A stretch of DNA of 42,767 nucleotides from an uncultured Ruminococcus sp. (GTDB taxonomy: Bacteria > Bacillota > Clostridia > Oscillospirales > Acutalibacteraceae): NCBI GenBank assembly GCA_902802985.1, contig CADCOE010000080.1, positions 1 through 42,767 on the forward strand. Reading direction: 5' to 3'. Made by a program: the position numbers and the translations under genes. Each line of letters opens with the position of its first letter. Position 1 is the stretch's first letter. Shown here piece by piece: positions 24,952 to 32,529 of this stretch. Below the pieces are notes generated by a model that was not told where the DNA came from, did no database searches, and saw nothing but the letters and a program-made list of their open reading frames with translations.

Positions 24952-26106
24952 ATGAACTATATCAAACGATTTTTGTGTTGTGTATTATCGGTCATAGCGA
25001 TAGGTCTGTTTTCACTGCCTGTGAATGCCGCAGAGGAGGACAGTTCCTTATCGTTTGAGGAAATCTATCACGATCAGACCGCAGTATCGGGGGCATCGGA
25101 ACTGTTTGGCAGCCTTCCTGAAAATACCAAAAAAAGTCTGGAACGTATGGGGATTACTTCTGCTAATTATGATTCTGTGATGGGAATACGTTTTGGCAGT
25201 GTTATCAATGAAATCATTTCTGCCGCAGAAATAGCAGGACAGACTCCGTTGACAGGAATGGCAGTTTGTCTGGGAATTATGCTGTTGTGTTCTATGCTGG
25301 AAGGATGCAGTGCAACGCTTTCGGGGCGTCGGCTGAATACAATAGTGAATGCTGTGGGGACGATGTGTGTATCTACGGCGGTGATCGTTCCGCTGTGCGG
25401 AACCATCGGGAGGCTGACGGAAGTACTGAATGGAGCATCGGGATTTATGCTGCTGTACATTCCGATTATGTCGGGATTGATGGTGTCATCGGGAAAAGAA
25501 GTGGCAGGTTCATCCTATTACAGTTTGATGATGGGAGCAGCACAGATGATTTCGATTGTATCATCCCGACTGGCAGCACCGATGATGAATGCCTACCTTG
25601 CGTTGACGGTGACATCATCGCTGTCACCGAAAATGAACCTGTCGGCGTTATGTGAGTCGTTATACAAGGTTGCCAAATGGATTATCGTGTTCGCAATGTC
25701 TATTTTCGTTACTGTTATTTCTCTGCAAACGGTCGTTACTTCGTCTATGGACAATGTCAGCAAACGGGCGTTACGGTTTGCGGTAAGTTCCTTTGTTCCC
25801 GTGGTAGGGGGTGTATTGGGGGAAGCACTGACCGTGTTCAGCGGCAGTCTGGAATTATTGAAATCAGGGGCAGGCGTATTTGTCATTATAGCGGCAGGTG
25901 TGATTTTTCTGCCCGTAGCAGCAGAATGTATCATCTGGCAATTTTCGTTGTTTCTGCTGTCGTCAGCAGCGGATATTCTGGGCATTACACAAATGACAAA
26001 GCTCTTGCGTACCGTTTCTAAAGCAGTAGCGATGATGTTGGCATTACTGCTTTGTGTGCTGACAGTACTCATCATTTCTACGGTGGTCATTTTACTGATT
26101 GGATAA
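24952..26106 (+). CDS. spoIIIAE: Stage III sporulation protein AE
   Basis: 384-residue polytopic membrane protein, the largest component of the SpoIIIA complex. An N-terminal signal-like helix (FLCCVLSVIAIGLFSLPVNAAEE) precedes an extracytoplasmic segment and then about eight membrane helices from residue 95 onward. Family stretches such as GFMLLYIPIMSGLMVSSGK, ALRFAVSSFVPVVGGVLGEAL and the C-terminal helices are evident. It begins two bases after the spoIIIAD stop, so is coupled. The larger upstream in-frame extension has no independent ribosome binding site and overlaps spoIIIAD. Confidence 0.93.
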   Translation: MNYIKRFLCCVLSVIAIGLFSLPVNAAEEDSSLSFEEIYHDQTAVSGASELFGSLPENTKKSLERMGITSANYDSVMGIRFGSVINEIISAAEIAGQTPLTGMAVCLGIMLLCSMLEGCSATLSGRRLNTIVNAVGTMCVSTAVIVPLCGTIGRLTEVLNGASGFMLLYIPIMSGLMVSSGKEVAGSSYYSLMMGAAQMISIVSSRLAAPMMNAYLALTVTSSLSPKMNLSALCESLYKVAKWIIVFAMSIFVTVISLQTVVTSSMDNVSKRALRFAVSSFVPVVGGVLGEALTVFSGSLELLKSGAGVFVIIAAGVIFLPVAAECIIWQFSLFLLSSAADILGITQMTKLLRTVSKAVAMMLALLLCVLTVLIISTVVILLIG

Positions 26107-26119
26107 AAGGAGAATGAAC

Positions 26120-26584
26120 GTGGAACTTGAAAAATGGGCGGTGGCGTTGTCGATCAGTGCCGTGATATGCTGTGTCGTAGAATTAATGGTTACCAATACA
26201 CGGATGGAGCGGACGATCAGATGGGTATTGGGGATGTTTATGTTGTGCGTGCTGGTGATGCCGCTTCAAAATGCAGTGGGAGATATAACACGTATTCTTC
26301 CTGAAATTCCAGACAGTCCCCGTTTTGCTGAGGACATTAATGTACAAAGAGAAGAACTGCTGCGTCGGGAACTGGTGACACTAGTCAGTAAAACCCTTGC
26401 TGAAAGCGGAATTACACCTGCACAGGTCACGGTCAATATGGATATTGACAGCCGTTCGTGCATATCATTAATAACGGCAGAGGTGACGCTGCACAAAAAG
26501 GATCGTTATCGTGCCAACCGTGTGAAACAGATCCTGAAAGACAAGCTTTCCATCAAAACAGTGACAGCAGTAAGCAGCGATTGA
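26120..26584 (+). CDS. spoIIIAF: Stage III sporulation protein AF
   Basis: About 154 residues with two N-terminal membrane helices (VALSISAVICCVVELMV; WVLGMFMLCVLVMPLQ) and a ring-building-motif-like extracytoplasmic domain (ITPAQVTVNMDIDSRSCISLITAEVTLHK). GTG at 26120 is preferred because AAAGGAG lies seven bases upstream; the ATG at 26114 is one base from that site. The gap to spoIIIAG is 124 nt, unusually long for this operon, and is filled by the dispersed repeat. Confidence 0.9.
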   Translation: MELEKWAVALSISAVICCVVELMVTNTRMERTIRWVLGMFMLCVLVMPLQNAVGDITRILPEIPDSPRFAEDINVQREELLRRELVTLVSKTLAESGITPAQVTVNMDIDSRSCISLITAEVTLHKKDRYRANRVKQILKDKLSIKTVTAVSSD

Positions 26585-26602
26585 TACTGCCTGCGATGAA
26601 AG

Positions 26603-26694
26603 TTCAGCGGTTTTAGGAAAGGGGACTCAAACCCTTTCTCAGTGGAAAAAGGGTTCTTCTTCTAAGAACTGCCGGAGAAAGTTGATTTCCGTGA
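26603..26694 (+). repeat. Dispersed repeat copy 2, inside the spoIIIA operon, with a foldable RNA structure
   Basis: It shares the three blocks TTCAGCGGTTTTAGGA, GAACTGCCG and TTGATTTCCGTGA with 86-146. The outer stem GCGGTTTTAG (26607-26616) pairs with CTAAgAACTGC (26662-26672) with one bulge. Inside it, AACCCTTT (26630-26637) can pair either with the upstream AAAGGG (26618-26623) or with the downstream AAAGGGTT (26648-26655), two mutually exclusive hairpins. The conserved end runs into AAAGGA (26698-26703), the ribosome binding site of spoIIIAG. Confidence 0.6.
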
Positions 26695-26708
26695 ACGAAA
26701 GGAACGAG

Positions 26709-27326
26709 ATGTTGACGATGAAAGACGAACAGCAAAATGCAGCTGATACCCTGCCAAAAGAAAATTGGCTCTCCGTACTGCTCAAAAAAGATGCTTTGTT
26801 AAAACTCATTGTTTTTGTGGGGATTGCCGGTATCGCTCTCCTGTTTTTATCATCCACGATGAGTTCCTCCTCTTCCGAGAGCAGCAGTGGGGAAGTGTCT
26901 GCGGCAGCAGCGGCAGACATCGACATCACACAATACCGTAATGAGCTTTGTGAGGAACTGGGCAATATGCTTGCCAGTATTGACGGGGTAGGGCGTACCA
27001 AAATTATGTTGACGCTGGACGGGACGGTGCGTAATATTTACGCCACCGATAACGATTATCAGCAGAAAGAAACCTCTGCCAAGGGCACCGCCAACGAAAA
27101 TGCCGATAAACAGAGCAATGAAAAGAAAACCTGTATCGTGATGCGGCAGAAAGACGGATCCGAAAAAGCATTGACTGTTGGTCAGCTGATGCCTGCCATC
27201 AAAGGAGTACTGGTGGTGTGTGACGGAGGTGACGACAGGGAAGTATGTGCCCGTGTGGTGTCGGCAGTCAGTGCGGCACTGAATATATCCGATGCACATA
27301 TTTGTGTTACCAAAATGAATTCTTGA
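26709..27326 (+). CDS. spoIIIAG: Stage III sporulation protein AG
   Basis: 205 residues. SpoIIIAG forms the large ring of the channel in the intermembrane space. One membrane helix (LIVFVGIAGIALLFL, about 33-48) is followed by a Ser-rich linker and then the ring-building domain: ELCEELGNMLASIDGVGRTKIMLTLDG, and after a polar insertion (QQKETSAKGTANENADKQSNE), MPAIKGVLVVCDGGDDREVCARVVSAVSAALNI. Start at ATG 26709, five bases after AAAGGA; an in-frame TTG (26682) and GTG (26691) lie within the upstream repeat and are unlikely. Translation could be affected by folding of that repeat. Confidence 0.92.
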   Translation: MLTMKDEQQNAADTLPKENWLSVLLKKDALLKLIVFVGIAGIALLFLSSTMSSSSSESSSGEVSAAAAADIDITQYRNELCEELGNMLASIDGVGRTKIMLTLDGTVRNIYATDNDYQQKETSAKGTANENADKQSNEKKTCIVMRQKDGSEKALTVGQLMPAIKGVLVVCDGGDDREVCARVVSAVSAALNISDAHICVTKMNS

Positions 27327-27341
27327 CGGGAGGAAATAAGA

Positions 27342-27971
27342 ATGACATTCGGAAAAAGACAACTGGTGATTGCAGCAATGGTGGTAGCATTGGGAGCAGC
27401 CGTCTATCTGAACTGGCAGTTTGCAGGAAATGAGCCTGTCAAAGTGGCAGATTCTTCTTCGGTGAGTTCCTCCGTTAAGCAGCTCGGGCAAACGACCTAT
27501 GTCAATACAGAGCTGTCTGACGGGTCAGCTGACAAAGGGAAAACTTCTCAAAAATCCGTTTCGGAAAGCACCTCTGCTCAACCGACCGACAGTTCTGAGG
27601 TGAACACCTCGCTCTCTAAAGAACAACAGGAATTTTTTGTCAGCGAAAAAGCCAAGCGTGACAAAAATCAGGAAAAATCTATTGAAAGCCTTTCGGAAAT
27701 TATCGAGTCGGCGTCCAGCTCTGAAAGTGCCAAGCAGGAGGCAGTCAAAGCCGCTGATTTGCTCGCTAAGACCATCAAGGCGGAAGGAGATATTGAAGCC
27801 GAAATTAAAACAAAAGGCTTTGAAGAATGTATGGTTGCCATTAACAATCAAACTTGTACTGTGATCGTAACAAAAGGAACACTCAGTGATGCCACTGCGA
27901 TCAGCGTTAAGGATATTGTGCATCGTCAGGGCAATATTGAATTTAATAAAATTACCATTACCGAGATATAA
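27342..27971 (+). CDS. spoIIIAH: Stage III sporulation protein AH
   Basis: 209 residues. SpoIIIAH spans the mother-cell outer forespore membrane and binds forespore SpoIIQ (or its clostridial equivalent). One N-terminal helix (VIAAMVVALGAAVYLNWQF) precedes a low-complexity Ser/Thr linker. The C-terminal YscJ/FliF-like ring domain contains FFVSEKAKRDKNQEKSIESLSEII, KTIKAEGDIEAEIKTKGFEECMVAI, and VKDIVHRQGNIEFNKITITEI. GGGAGGAA lies before the ATG. Last gene of the operon; only a weak 5-bp hairpin (AGAAC-GAAA-GTTCT, 28017-28030) follows. Confidence 0.93.
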   Translation: MTFGKRQLVIAAMVVALGAAVYLNWQFAGNEPVKVADSSSVSSSVKQLGQTTYVNTELSDGSADKGKTSQKSVSESTSAQPTDSSEVNTSLSKEQQEFFVSEKAKRDKNQEKSIESLSEIIESASSSESAKQEAVKAADLLAKTIKAEGDIEAEIKTKGFEECMVAINNQTCTVIVTKGTLSDATAISVKDIVHRQGNIEFNKITITEI

Positions 27972-28091
27972 TTGTTCTATTCGTTGACGTGGGAAAAATG
28001 GAAAAAACAGGTCGGCAGAACGAAAGTTCTTTTGAAAAGTTAAAATTTTGTAAAAAAGTAACAAAGATGTAAATTTTTTTTCAAAATGGCT

Positions 28092-28140
28092 TGAAATCCA
28101 TCGTTTTTCAATGTATGATAGTAGATAACAAAAACGATGG
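28092..28140 (+). promoter_or_regulatory. Promoter flanked by an 11-bp inverted repeat (protease gene)
   Basis: TTGAAA (28092-28097) and TATGAT (28114-28119) are 16 bp apart. CCATCGTTTTT (28098-28108) and its exact complement AAAAACGATGG (28130-28140) flank the -10. The right arm directly adjoins the GGAGG ribosome binding site. It could be an operator or, if transcription starts upstream, an RBS-masking hairpin. Confidence 0.45.
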
Positions 28141-28150
28141 AGGTTTTAAC

Positions 28151-29803
28151 TTGAACTTGAAAAAATTGTTTACGGCAATCGTTTGCGGGGCTATCACGCT
28201 CTCCGCTCTTTCGTTCTCACCTGTTGTCAGTCTTGATGCAGATGCCGCATCATTTTCGGATGTCAATAATGCAGCGGTTTTTGTTAAACAGCAGACTTCT
28301 GTTACCTGTACACTCGCTTCCAATGTAATGATGCTCAGAAGAGCCGCTATGATGAGAGGTGACTCTGACTGGTCATCCGTTACCGAAAATGCTTGCCGCT
28401 CTACCCTTTGGTGTGAGGGCGTCGGTATGTATCACAGCTATCAATATAAAAATATCAATGTTTCCTATCAATATATCAGCGGCTCACCTCGTACCGCTCT
28501 CATTAATGCACTCAAACAGCATCCTGAAGGAATAGTGGCTTATGATTACGATTATCCTCACGCTATTCTTCTGACAGATTATACCGACGGCGTATTCTAT
28601 TGTGCTGATCCTGCCAGAAATACCCCCTCCGGCAGAATGAAGGTTTCTAATGCATTGATTTCCATTGATAATGTCGATACCTATTGGTATGTAGCCAGCC
28701 CAACCGTTTCTTTCAATGGTGCCAAGACGGTGGATGATACCAGTACTTCTGTCAAGGAAAATTGGCAAATCACTTCATCTGACGGTGTGAATATGCGTTC
28801 GGGTGCCGGTATTTCCTACAGCAGAGTCGGCGGTGTGCCGTATAAGGCCGTGATTTCCGTCACTAAAAAGAAGGCTTCCGAGGGCTATACGTGGGGCTAT
28901 ACAAGCTATGGTTCTTCTAATGGCTGGGTCGCTCTGAATTATGCCACACAGGTGACATCAAGTGCTGCCCTTGAGAATACATCCACTGTTCCCAAAACAG
29001 GTCTGATGCTCGGTAATACGCTGACGGTCAAAGGTTCGGCAACCGGCGGCAGCGGTTCTTATCAATATATGCTTCAGGTTAAGAAAAGCACTGACGTTGA
29101 CTGGACTACTGTCAGAAATTATGCTTCCTCTGCTTCGATGGTATTCAATCCGACTTCGGCGGGTCAATACAGCTTGTATGTCAAAGTCAAAGACAGCACC
29201 GGTAAAACTGACGGTAAAAAATTGGTGGTGTTTGTCGGTGACACAGCACTGGAGAATACCTCGACTGTTCCCAAAACCGGTTTGATGCTCGGTAATGCCC
29301 TGACGGTCAAAGGTTCGGCAACAGGTGGTGCCGGAACGTATCAATATACTCTCTTGACCAGAAAAATTGATGAAACAGACTGGACAACTGCCGTTGATTA
29401 CAGTACGACTTCCAAAATGGTTTTTTGTCCGTCCTCGGCAGGAAAATATATTTTGTATGTCAAGGTGAAAGACAATGCCGGTAAGGTAGTCGGTAAACAG
29501 TTCACTGTTAAGGTCGGAGATACGCCGCTGGAGAATAATTCCAGAATGACAAAAGAAACTATTTCCCTCGGCACCGGTGTGATTGTCAAGGGACTGGCTT
29601 CCGGAGGAACCGGTTCCTATGAATATACGCTGCTCGTCAAAAAATCGGGTACGACCGTATGGAAAACCATTCGTGATTACGATACTGATCCGTCCATCGA
29701 GCTGACACCTCAGTCAGCCGGTCAATACGATGTTTATGTTAAGGTCAGGGACAGTGCAGGCAATATCGCCAAAAAGACTTTGACTCTTAACGTGAATGCT
29801 TGA
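28151..29803 (+). CDS. Secreted C39-like cysteine peptidase with SH3b domain and three tandem repeats
   Basis: 550 residues. A signal peptide (1-33, SLDADAAS) is followed by a papain-fold C39-like domain: probable nucleophile C53 in VKQQTSVTCTLAS, H137 in YPHAILLTDY and D153 in CADPARN. An SH3b domain (about 205-270, DGVNMRSGAGISYSRVG...GWVAL) suggests cell-wall binding. Three repeats of about 92 residues (272-364, 365-456, 457-550), each starting LENxS and containing GSATGGxGxYxYxLxxKK and SAGQYxLYVKVKDSxGK, complete the protein. The substrate, peptide or peptidoglycan cross-link, is unknown. Start is TTG 28151, eight to nine bases after GGAGG; the longer reading from 28091 overlaps the promoter. 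Confidence 0.82.
   Translation: MNLKKLFTAIVCGAITLSALSFSPVVSLDADAASFSDVNNAAVFVKQQTSVTCTLASNVMMLRRAAMMRGDSDWSSVTENACRSTLWCEGVGMYHSYQYKNINVSYQYISGSPRTALINALKQHPEGIVAYDYDYPHAILLTDYTDGVFYCADPARNTPSGRMKVSNALISIDNVDTYWYVASPTVSFNGAKTVDDTSTSVKENWQITSSDGVNMRSGAGISYSRVGGVPYKAVISVTKKKASEGYTWGYTSYGSSNGWVALNYATQVTSSAALENTSTVPKTGLMLGNTLTVKGSATGGSGSYQYMLQVKKSTDVDWTTVRNYASSASMVFNPTSAGQYSLYVKVKDSTGKTDGKKLVVFVGDTALENTSTVPKTGLMLGNALTVKGSATGGAGTYQYTLLTRKIDETDWTTAVDYSTTSKMVFCPSSAGKYILYVKVKDNAGKVVGKQFTVKVGDTPLENNSRMTKETISLGTGVIVKGLASGGTGSYEYTLLVKKSGTTVWKTIRDYDTDPSIELTPQSAGQYDVYVKVRDSAGNIAKKTLTLNVNA
28973..29328 (+). repeat. Direct DNA repeat within the protease gene (77-bp blocks, 279-bp period)
   Basis: 28973-29049 and 29252-29328 differ at only 8 of 77 positions, so the first two protein repeats come from recent duplication or gene conversion. 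The third repeat (from about 29530) is diverged. Confidence 0.8.
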
Positions 29804-29808
29804 TAAGA

Positions 29809-29841
29809 AAAAGCAGGTACGCTGACAACGTACCTGCTTTT
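29809..29841 (+). terminator. Terminator of the protease gene
   Basis: A perfect 13-bp stem AAAAGCAGGTACG/CGTACCTGCTTTT with loop CTGACAA lies immediately after the stop codon. Confidence 0.85.
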
Positions 29842-29884
29842 GTCATATTTATGGTACTCGTATGGAAATTCCTGCCGCCAAAAA

Positions 29885-29921
29885 AGCAAAAGCACAGAGA
29901 ACGTATCTCTGTGCTTTTGCT
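29885..29921 (+). terminator. Second terminator-like hairpin
   Basis: AGCAAAAGCACAGAGA (29885-29900) is perfectly complementary to 29906-29921 across ACGTA. The stem includes a run of four T in the right arm but is not followed by a long U tract. Confidence 0.6.
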
Positions 29922-30084
29922 CAAAGGAATAAAAAGAAAAAAGGAAAAAGGAAAGAAAAGGAATAATCAAATGGAGAATCAAAAACAACGAATAATTGAT
30001 TTTTTATCCGGTTGCTTTGACTGTTCATATAATACACTAAAATAATAAATTTGTCAAGTATTTTTTATTAATTTTTTATATTAA

Positions 30085-30126
30085 GCCAAAAATTCTTTTT
30101 TTACGGAGAAAAAAAGAATTTTTGGC
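30085..30126. repeat. AT-rich perfect inverted repeat
   Basis: GCCAAAAATTCTTTTTTT (30085-30102) pairs with AAAAAAAGAATTTTTGGC (30109-30126) around a 6-base loop, ACGGAG. It may be a back-up terminator or a transcription boundary element. Confidence 0.6.
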
Positions 30127-30204
30127 CTTGAAAATTAAAATCTTTCTTTTTTTTGAAAATAACAGGCACTATTTTTAAAATTTATTGAATATGTAATAAA
30201 ATAT

Positions 30205-30233
30205 TTGACTTTGATGTAAAAAAGTTATATGAT
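30205..30233 (+). promoter_or_regulatory. Sigma-A promoter for the isomerase-nrdR-amidohydrolase operon
   Basis: TTGACT (30205-30210) and TATGAT (30228-30233) are exactly 17 bp apart, 47 bases before the first gene. Confidence 0.65.
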
Positions 30234-30280
30234 AAATATAAGATGTACCATCATCAATTCAGTCGAAGTGGTGAGCCGAA

Positions 30281-31090
30281 ATGAAGATAGGAATTTCTAC
30301 GGGTTGCCTTTACCCGATGCTGACAGAGGATTGTATTTGTGAACTGCTTCAATGGGGATTTGACTCCATCGAAATTTTTTTTAATACTTTTTCCGAACTG
30401 GAAGAGCCTTATCTGGCACAGCTGAAAGATATGTTGGATCGGCACGGTGCTGTCGTTCGATCAATCCATCCGTTTACGTCCTCTTATGAATCGTTTTTGC
30501 TGTTTTCAGCATATGAACGTCGATTTGATGACGGCGTTCGGCTGTATGAAATGTATTACCGTGCCGCCGCCCGGCTTGGTGCCAAAAAAGTGGTACTGCA
30601 CGGTTTGAGAGAGGATTTCCATTCGGCACTGCCTGTTGAAGAGTATTTCAGACGCTTTGCCGTCCTGCAGCAGCGGGCCGCCGAATATGGTGTTACGCTC
30701 TTGCAGGAAAACGTTAATCGTTTTATCAGCAACCGCATTGATTTTGTCAGGCAAATGAAAGAAAAGATCCCACAAAGTGCCGCTTTTGTATGCGACATCA
30801 AACAGGCTCATCTCGGCGGTATCCGACCTGTTGATATGGTTTGTGCTATGGGCAGCAGTCTGAAACATATCCATATTAATGATTTTTCGGCGGATGACCG
30901 ATGTGTATTGCCCGGGTGCGGCGTTTTTGATTACAAAGAATTTTTTGACAATGTCCAAAAAACAGGCTTTGACGGCGATGTGATGATAGAAGTGTACCGT
31001 TTCAGCTATGATAAATTGTCTGAATTGAGGGCTGCATACGACTATCTGACAGCCGTATGCAGTGAATACGGAGGAGAATATAAAGTATGA
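30281..31090 (+). CDS. Xylose isomerase-like TIM-barrel protein (sugar phosphate isomerase/epimerase family)
   Basis: 269 residues with the AP-endonuclease-2/xylose-isomerase-like barrel. Candidate metal ligands are the Glu in LLQENVNR, Asp in FVCDIKQAH, His in HIHINDF and Glu in VMIEVYRF, each at the end of a strand as in the family. Members isomerise or epimerise sugars or inositol derivatives; the exact substrate cannot be assigned. The ribosome binding site is weak (GTGGTGAG). The stop region overlaps the nrdR ATG, so nrdR is coupled to it. Confidence 0.83.
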   Translation: MKIGISTGCLYPMLTEDCICELLQWGFDSIEIFFNTFSELEEPYLAQLKDMLDRHGAVVRSIHPFTSSYESFLLFSAYERRFDDGVRLYEMYYRAAARLGAKKVVLHGLREDFHSALPVEEYFRRFAVLQQRAAEYGVTLLQENVNRFISNRIDFVRQMKEKIPQSAAFVCDIKQAHLGGIRPVDMVCAMGSSLKHIHINDFSADDRCVLPGCGVFDYKEFFDNVQKTGFDGDVMIEVYRFSYDKLSELRAAYDYLTAVCSEYGGEYKV

Positions 31091-31542
31091 AGTGTCCTTA
31101 TTGTGGTTGTGAAGAAAGTAAGGTCGTCGATTCCAGACCGACCGATGAAGGAGAACGTATCCGCCGAAGAAGGGAATGTTTTCATTGTTCCAAGCGTTTC
31201 ACTACCTATGAAGTGGTCGAAACAACACCTGTAATGATCATTAAACGGGATAATTCCAGAGAACCGTATAATCGGGAAAAACTGACTAATGGTATTTTGC
31301 GTGCGTTTGAAAAACGTCCTGTCTCCGTAGAGGAAATTGATCATATTGTCGATAATGTAGAAGCTAAAATCCACAGTACCCTTGAAGGGGAAGTCTCTTC
31401 CAAAACGGTTGGAGAATATACAATGGAATATATTAAGGACGTGGATGAAGTGGCATATGTCCGCTTTGCGTCCGTATACAGGCAATTCAAAGATATTCAT
31501 TCCTTTCTGGAGGAACTCAATAAGCTCCTCTCCGAAAAATGA
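31087..31542 (+). CDS. nrdR: Transcriptional repressor NrdR
   Basis: NrdR represses ribonucleotide reductase genes in response to ATP/dATP. The 151-residue protein is standard length. The N-terminal zinc ribbon has C3/C6 (MKCPYCG) and C31/C34 ([17 protein letters not shown]), and the ATP-cone follows ([31 protein letters not shown]). No ribonucleotide reductase gene or clear NrdR box is present in the window. It sits between an isomerase-like gene and an amidohydrolase, an unusual context compared with its common dnaB/coaE or nrd neighbours. Confidence 0.95.
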   Translation: MKCPYCGCEESKVVDSRPTDEGERIRRRRECFHCSKRFTTYEVVETTPVMIIKRDNSREPYNREKLTNGILRAFEKRPVSVEEIDHIVDNVEAKIHSTLEGEVSSKTVGEYTMEYIKDVDEVAYVRFASVYRQFKDIHSFLEELNKLLSEK

Positions 31543-31557
31543 ACGGAGGTTGACAGA

Positions 31558-32394
31558 ATGATCATTGATACACACGTTCATATCGGTAATATGGTAGGAT
31601 TTGTGATGACACGGGAGGATGTTATCGTCTCTATGCAAAACAACGGTATTGATTACAGCATTGTTTCCAATCTCGATGCAGTGGAGTTTGACCATTCTCT
31701 TCGCCCGATACCGCTCAAATATCAACGTTCCCAGATCGACTGCCTGCAGGAAACCGTGGATTTTTCCCGAGAGTATCCTGATAAGATCGGTGTTGCCGTC
31801 TGGGTCAAACCTTATCGGGAAAAGGCGGATTATGATTTGTATGAAGCGGTGGAAAAAAATCGTAAATATATCAAGGCACTCAAGTTCCATCCCTACCATT
31901 CCAATGAACCGTTTGACTCCCCAAAAACCGAACCCTTCGTACAGATGGCAGAACATTACGGACTGCCTGTGACTGTTCATACGGGCGGCTGCGATGCTGC
32001 CTCCTGTCAGCGTGTATACCATATGGCAAAACGACACCCTAAAATCGATTTTGTGATGGTGCATATGGGGCTGGGAACCGATCATAGAGAAGCGATAGAA
32101 CTGGCTGCCAAATTGCCTAATTTATATGGTGATACCACGTGGGTTCCCGTGGAAAGTACACTTGCTTTCCTACAGAAAGCAGGTGCTGAAAAAATATTGT
32201 TCGGCAGTGATAATCCGATTGACGGACGGAATACCTATCTCTGCAACCGTACAGGACAACGTTCGCTGTATCAGGAATATTTTCACGAATTAAGGGAAAT
32301 GATTACGCCTTCACAATATGAGCTTATTATGCACGGAAATGCCGAAAGAGTTTTTAGTCTGAATGGCAATCAGTTCTCTCAAAATCTGTCTTGA
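31558..32394 (+). CDS. Amidohydrolase-2 family metal-dependent hydrolase
   Basis: 278-residue TIM-barrel hydrolase. The metal-binding HxH is at residues 6 and 8 (IDTHVHIG), further ligands are in VTVHTGGC and MVHMGLGTDHREA, and the terminal catalytic Asp lies in LFGSDNPIDG. The family (PF04909) includes decarboxylases and lactone or amide hydrolases, so the reaction is open. It follows nrdR by 15 bases with GGAGG upstream, and a strong terminator follows two bases after the stop. Confidence 0.85.
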   Translation: MIIDTHVHIGNMVGFVMTREDVIVSMQNNGIDYSIVSNLDAVEFDHSLRPIPLKYQRSQIDCLQETVDFSREYPDKIGVAVWVKPYREKADYDLYEAVEKNRKYIKALKFHPYHSNEPFDSPKTEPFVQMAEHYGLPVTVHTGGCDAASCQRVYHMAKRHPKIDFVMVHMGLGTDHREAIELAAKLPNLYGDTTWVPVESTLAFLQKAGAEKILFGSDNPIDGRNTYLCNRTGQRSLYQEYFHELREMITPSQYELIMHGNAERVFSLNGNQFSQNLS

Positions 32395-32396
32395 AA

Positions 32397-32440
32397 AAAA
32401 TCCAACGGAAATCGTTTCACAGCGCTTTCCGTTGGATTTT
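32397..32440 (+). terminator. Terminator of the isomerase-nrdR-amidohydrolase operon
   Basis: AAAATCCAACGGAAA (32397-32411) is perfectly complementary to 32426-32440, which ends in TTTT. Confidence 0.85.
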
Positions 32441-32444
32441 GCAC

Positions 32445-32473
32445 TTGATTTTTTGTACTACGGGAGATACAAT
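32445..32473 (+). promoter_or_regulatory. Promoter for the RpiR-type regulator gene
   Basis: TTGATT (32445-32450) and TACAAT (32468-32473) are 17 bp apart, about 57 bases before the ATG. Confidence 0.55.
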
Positions 32474-32529
32474 GATAATATATACACTATGACAGAATTG
32501 ATGTAAAAAATGAACAGGAGCTGTTGGGA

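Larger units (their letters stand above)
29804..30280. other. Gene-free, AT-rich region with three hairpins and a promoter
   Basis: In 477 bases I see no credible gene. In order it holds two terminator-like inverted repeats (29809-29841 and 29885-29921), an AT-rich 18-bp perfect inverted repeat (30085-30126), and a strong promoter (30205-30233) for the isomerase operon. The 29929-29990 stretch is purine-rich. Confidence 0.6.

Noticed and set aside
29800..30045. 81-codon open frame after the protease gene.
   Set aside because: Spans two terminator hairpins and encodes Lys-rich low-complexity sequence; no ribosome binding site.
31042..32085. 347-codon open frame antisense to nrdR and the amidohydrolase gene.
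   Set aside because: No recognisable motif or ribosome binding site; lies across two well-supported genes.
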